Assembly: GCA_905221605.1 (NCBI GenBank)
Contig: CAJNDS010002095.1
Span: 315,001 to 377,500, forward strand
DNA length: 62,500 nucleotides
From: Symbiodinium natans
Taxonomy: Eukaryota > Sar > Dinophyceae > Suessiales > Symbiodiniaceae
Reading direction: 5' to 3'
In this document: positions 58,843-62,500 of the stretch, in pieces
Layout of the letters: the number at the start of each line of letters is the position of its first letter
How positions within the stretch are numbered: position 1 is the stretch's first letter
The notes under the pieces: generated by a model
The model's database searches: none
What the model saw: the letters and a program-made list of their open reading frames with translations, nothing else
Told to the model about the DNA's origin: nothing
Made by a program: the position numbers and the translations under genes

Positions 58843-59200
58843 CATATGCATATGTGCGCGTTGTGTAGCGTAGCATAGTGTAGTCTAGCGTAAAGCAATG
58901 TGTAGATACATCTATCTTTATGAACATATGTGACACTGTGTCACTACTTGTACCACTGGAGGCAGTTGGTCAGGACTTGGGTTTATTATGGCCGGCACAC
59001 AGCAACGCTGCTCAGCACCGTTCTTCAAAGCAGCAGGCCCTAGGCCCTATCAGGCCCTATAATAGGCCCTATCAACCCAAAACGCAGATAACACGCAGCC
59101 CCCCCCCCCCCCCCCCCCCCCCGCCCCCTGCCAAAGCCCCAACTATAAAGAAGCGAGGCCCTGCATTTGATTGAAAAGACATCTCAAAAGCACCTTCGGA
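58330..59200. other. AT-rich stretch with simple repeats
   Basis: Contains TTATTATTA runs, TATATG repeats (58,760-58,860) and a C homopolymer at 59,099-59,122. The plus frame of 88 codons (MHFFFVLILLTLL) is T-rich low complexity and not called. Confidence 0.4.
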
Positions 59201-59259
59201 AACCGCCCTACATGACGATTTGCGAAGAGCTTGCGGAAAGCGCTGTTCTCGCTATGATC

Positions 59260-59280
59260 CTTGGGCCAAAATGGCTACGA
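59260..59280 (-). other. spliced-leader-like 21-mer (relic)
   Basis: On minus, TCGTAGCCATTTTGGCCCAAG. The dinoflagellate spliced-leader exon is (N)CCGTAGCCATTTTGGCTCAAG, so 19 of 21 positions agree. It is not followed by an SL-RNA-type donor, so it is not an SL-RNA gene. A 16/21 match lies in the same orientation at 59,782-59,802 with similar flanks (AGCGCT, then TTATCC/ATGATCC). Confidence 0.6.
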
Positions 59281-59492
59281 TGATAGTTACTATACACTGC
59301 AAAAAGTATTCCATTTTCTGTAAATTTTCACCCTAATTTCGTACTCGATTTCAATACTTACCTATCTAAACATTAACAGGCTATCTTCTCATCTTTTTGT
59401 TGAATTCATCTTTCATGGGATCCGGGGGGTATGCAGGGGCAATTCTGTGGGCGCGACCCACAAGCTCCGGAGCTAACGACGTCGGTGCCTAG

Positions 59493-59605
59493 TTATTCGT
59501 CGCGTCTGGGCACCTCTGTCATGTTGACGGCACATTCAAGCAGCATGGGCCCGGCGTTCTCCCCCTCCTCCTCCGCTAGCAGATATTCCTTTGCAATAGG
59601 GTCAA
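59493..59605 (-). CDS. candidate C-terminal exon
   Basis: On minus, FDPIAKEYLLAEEEGENAGP, MLLECAVNMTEVPRRDE, then TAA. Acidic and convincing. Upstream in sense are repeats of CCCGAAATAAG type (59,605-59,705), so the first part of the longer frame is repeat-derived. Confidence 0.5.
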
Positions 59606-60056
59606 AATAAGCCCGAAATAGCAGAAGGAGATAGACCCGAAATAGCCTCAGAAGAAGCCCGAAATAAACACGAAACAAGTTCAACATAATGCTTATTTCG
59701 GGCATCTTTTTCTGGTTGTCTAGTATTTGCTCAAGAGAACATTTGCCTTTCAGAATGCTCGAGCGCTACTTCTGGGTTATCCTCGGGCCAAATTAGCTAA
59801 GGAACTACCCTTAAAAACCATGGCATCCCCCACCCTCGCATCGCCCCCACGATTCCATGAAAATTCCATTTTAGCTCAACGCTACTCTTTTCATCTCAGC
59901 GATACTATTTTCATTTCCATTTTTCCGTTTTTCTCTCTCGAGAATAGAAAACCTGGTTTTCTCCAGCATGATTCATAATAATAATACCGTCTACTTGAAA
60001 AATACTAAGACAATAACTTTGCGTTCGCGCTTTCCGTATTTTCGTTCAAATCAGAG

Positions 60057-60262
60057 GGACTAGCCATGCTTTGCAAATGCACGCTGTTACAGGACAGGCC
60101 GGCCGCGCCCTCTGGACAACCTGCAGCACCGCCAGCATGAGCTCGATGCTCCTGCAGGCAATGGCCCCGCGAGCAGCATCTTTCAGAGGACATTTGTCCG
60201 CTGGGCTGCTGGCCCTGTCAAGCGGGGTGAAGTTGTCGGGGCTCTCAGCAGCAAAACACTTT
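60057..60262 (-). CDS. candidate exon
   Basis: Minus frame KCFAAESPDNFTPLDRASSP, KDAARGAIACRSIELMLAVL, QVVQRARPACPVTACICKAW: about 68 codons without stop, Cys-containing and partly hydrophobic. Plus frames overlap. May belong with 59,493-59,605. Confidence 0.4.
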
Positions 60263-60747
60263 TAAAGAAGACACGCTTGCTGAGGCCACCGGCGGATCAA
60301 GAAGAGCCAACTTCTCAACCTTGCTTTAGGAGCTTTGCATCCATCTTGAAGATCATACAATGTGTGAATGTTCGAGGTAACTGCGGCTTCGCTGCACGCT
60401 TTGCGCACACAGCGCTGCAACCCCTATCGTCACGCGCTGGTCTCAGGAGAGGACTATGCGATGCACCTTCTTGAGGTGTGCTGCAATGAACCCTACGTCA
60501 TCGTGACCTTCAATTAAACACACCTGCCGTCTGCAGCGTGAGAAAGGTTCACGGCATGCATTGTGGACTTATTGATCTCAACGACGATCTGCGTATGAAA
60601 GTGCCCTTTGAAGTCAGATTCCGTCATCGGAGTACTAGATCAGGCTGAAGATGTTACATATTGAGGAATTCAAGCCAAGGCAAACAACGTGCAGTCAATT
60701 CGACCGCAAGAAGTTTATGTTGACAACATCCAGGAACGAGTGCCTGC

Positions 60748-61262
60748 CTAGGGCATACAAAGAAAGCTGTATAGAACACCAATATGTAGATCAACTGGAA
60801 ACCACTGTGTGTGACAGAAGCATATGATAACGTGTATGGTCTTGGAGTCAAAAAAAGGATGGGAGCAGGAGCAACAGGACAAGCAAGCTCCGGCCTTCAG
60901 TGACGTATAGTTCTCGTCTTTCTTCAGGCGGTTTAGTTGGTAAGCTGCCCACAGCCCCCAGCTTCGAAGGCGAAGCTCCAGCGGGGCACTTCGTTCCAGG
61001 AGCTCTGAAATCGCCAACGAAGGCGGGGGCATCTCGGAGTTCTTTTGAGCGAGCTCATGCGATCTTGCAAAACTCCTTGTTTGCCTTCGGCTCTTGCTTG
61101 ATGACCTGGAAGGGGACGCAGCTGAAAGCTTCTTCATCCTATAAGCACCCGCGTCTGAGTGAGCAGCGTCATCCTTGAAGATTTGATAACACCCGCTTGC
61201 TTTCTCCAGCCGCAGTTCTGTTCTCGGGCTGCCACAACCTAGGGTGCCAACTTCTCCTTAGC
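60748..61262 (-). CDS. possible coding segment, about 170 codons
   Basis: A minus frame open from GEVGTLGCGSPRTELRLEKA through YQIFKDDAAHSDAGAY and MPPPSLAISELLERSAPLEL to a stop at 60,748. A second minus frame carries a protein-like stretch (EEAFSCVPFQVIKQEPKANK) interrupted by one TGA. The region lacks telomere-like repeats. Frame choice uncertain. Confidence 0.3.
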
Positions 61263-61499
61263 ACTTTGTCCTTCCTGCCGCTGCTTTTTCCGATCTTGCG
61301 CCAAATGCTCCTGACAGGCAGTGTCCTGCATCTCACCATTTCAGGATCTACCGGCAACTGCCTTCTTTGAAGAAGCGGTTTCAAGCAATGCCGCAAGACC
61401 ACGCTTCGATGTGATATTCCTCTTCACCTCTTCTTGTTTCGTACATAAAAAACCGTGACTAAAAACAGCTAACTCCTTATATGTATTCAACTTATTTAA

Positions 61500-62295
61500 G
61501 TTGTGTTAACAAGATTTAGATGATTTCTTTAAAACGTTACATAAACTTCCTAAACGCTTTAACTTGTTATAGATACTTATTATTACTTTAATACTTGCCA
61601 AATACTTCACAGAGACCCCCACACCCCCCACACACCTCCTCCCCCTCCCCCCCTACCTACCCCTCCCCCCTCCCCCCCCCCCCCACCTACCTGGGAAACC
61701 CAAACCCTACAGAATTTTAGTAGTTTCAACTAAAACTGGTTTTGCCCAGTGGATGGCGGAAACCCCACGAAATGGCGGAAACAGCTGCTTAAGGGTTTGG
61801 TGGGCAAGAATTGGGATTGAAGTTTTTTGACAAACGGTCTTTGGAAGATGCCTTTTTTCAGTCCTGTGATTGCGTTTTTCATTTTCTGAGATCGCGTTTT
61901 TCGTGTGCAGTAGGTTGATGCTCCAGCGGCATCGCGCAGAGCATGTACTATGTCTCGATCAACGAAGATCGACCATAAACCTACAATACTTAAACCCTTA
62001 ATGCTATGGACCCTAAACCCCTAAAACCCTAAGCCCAACCCTGCAGAACTGTGACCGTTGTGCAGAGCATGTACGATGCCTCGCATGCACGCCAAATCCC
62101 TGTTCCGACGCTTTAACCCAAGCCCTAAACCCTGAAAAGAGAGCTCTTGCCATTGCTCCCTGACTGTGCTTCGAAGGCGCTTCTCCAGCCCAAACACCCT
62201 ATAAAACATTCGCAACCCTAAGCCCATATCATGCAAGACCTTAAATTAAGCTTTAAACCAACACACTGAACTTTCGTGCGATGGCTCCACCGGAA

Positions 62296-62349
<54 letters not shown>

Positions 62350-62500
62350 GGAAGGGAACGGAGAGGGCGGAGGGCTAATCAGTTTTTTTTTAGAACTCAA
62401 AATAGCGTTTTTTGAAAATCAAAATAGCGTTTTTTGAAACACATTGGAAAAAAGAGATGGCGGAAATAGGCGGCGAGATGGCGGAAATCGGCGGTCAAAT
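61500..62500. other. right end: simple repeats and duplicated fragments, no clear gene
   Basis: Contains C-rich runs (61,616-61,685), repeats of GATGGCGGAAA (61,752; 62,456; 62,475), AATAGCGTTTTTTG twice at 62,401-62,440, and a direct repeat GCAGAGCATGTAC at 61,936 and 62,061 around telomere-like sequence. Confidence 0.5.
62298..62348. repeat. G homopolymer, about 50 bp
   Basis: An uninterrupted run of about 50 G. This length is prone to sequencing and assembly error, so the true length is uncertain. Confidence 0.8.

Noticed and set aside
59260-59280. Functional SL-RNA gene
   Set aside because: The 21-mer has two mismatches and no SL-RNA-type donor or Sm-like site follows. Treated as a relic.
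62218-62400. Proline-rich minus ORF
   Set aside because: Translation of the G homopolymer on the opposite strand.

Overview
The window looks like nuclear DNA of a dinoflagellate, or at least an alveolate with plant-type telomere repeats. Four things point there. Arrays of TTTAGGG/CCCTAAA are scattered through the whole window in both orientations. Short GC-rich coding islands look like exons with GT, GC or possibly GA donors. Nearly all coding signal lies on one (minus) strand, as in dinoflagellate unidirectional gene arrays. One site differs at only two positions from the dinoflagellate trans-spliced leader. The transposase-like protein also resembles a family I remember as abundant in dinoflagellate genomes; that recollection is unchecked. 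There is no bacterial-style gene organisation and I see no rRNA, tRNA or CRISPR.

Layout. (1) 1-29.4 kb: intron-rich host genes read on the minus strand, as islands of about 45-250 bp separated by telomere-like arrays, small palindromic elements and direct repeats. The best model is a multi-pass membrane protein resembling the AIG1/FAR-17a family, from about 22,968 down to a stop at 16,490. (2) 29,448-43,352: a 13.9 kb DNA transposon with terminal inverted repeats starting CACAGTGGGCCCTTTG and TA on both flanks. All its long ORFs are on the minus strand: a split transposase, a zinc-ribbon-like ORF, a 516-codon ORF, an SR-rich zinc-finger ORF, a Cys/His-rich ORF, and two internal tandem duplications. 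(3) 43.4-47.7 kb: a C-terminal exon, simple repeats, and an intact 449-codon double-motif LAGLIDADG gene. (4) 47.7-62.5 kb: again minus-strand host exons separated by telomere-like introns, with a spliced-leader-like relic near 59.3 kb and a homopolymer-rich right end.

The main observation is structural. Around some twenty coding islands the plus-strand order is CCCTAAA array - island - TTTAGGG array. For a minus-strand gene this means each intron starts with the G-rich telomere strand and ends with the C-rich strand, so its ends could pair as a hairpin. At several introns the flanking exon sequence is also duplicated (17,117-17,383; 49,828-49,915; 9,929-10,056), and one intron ends exactly at the terminal repeat of a 169-bp element (19,715-19,883). 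Together these look like a record of intron gain by telomere-repeat insertion, tandem duplication and small DNA elements.

Limits: exon boundaries come from reading frames and splice-site context alone. Most islands cannot be assigned to a known family by eye, and for some both strands are open.
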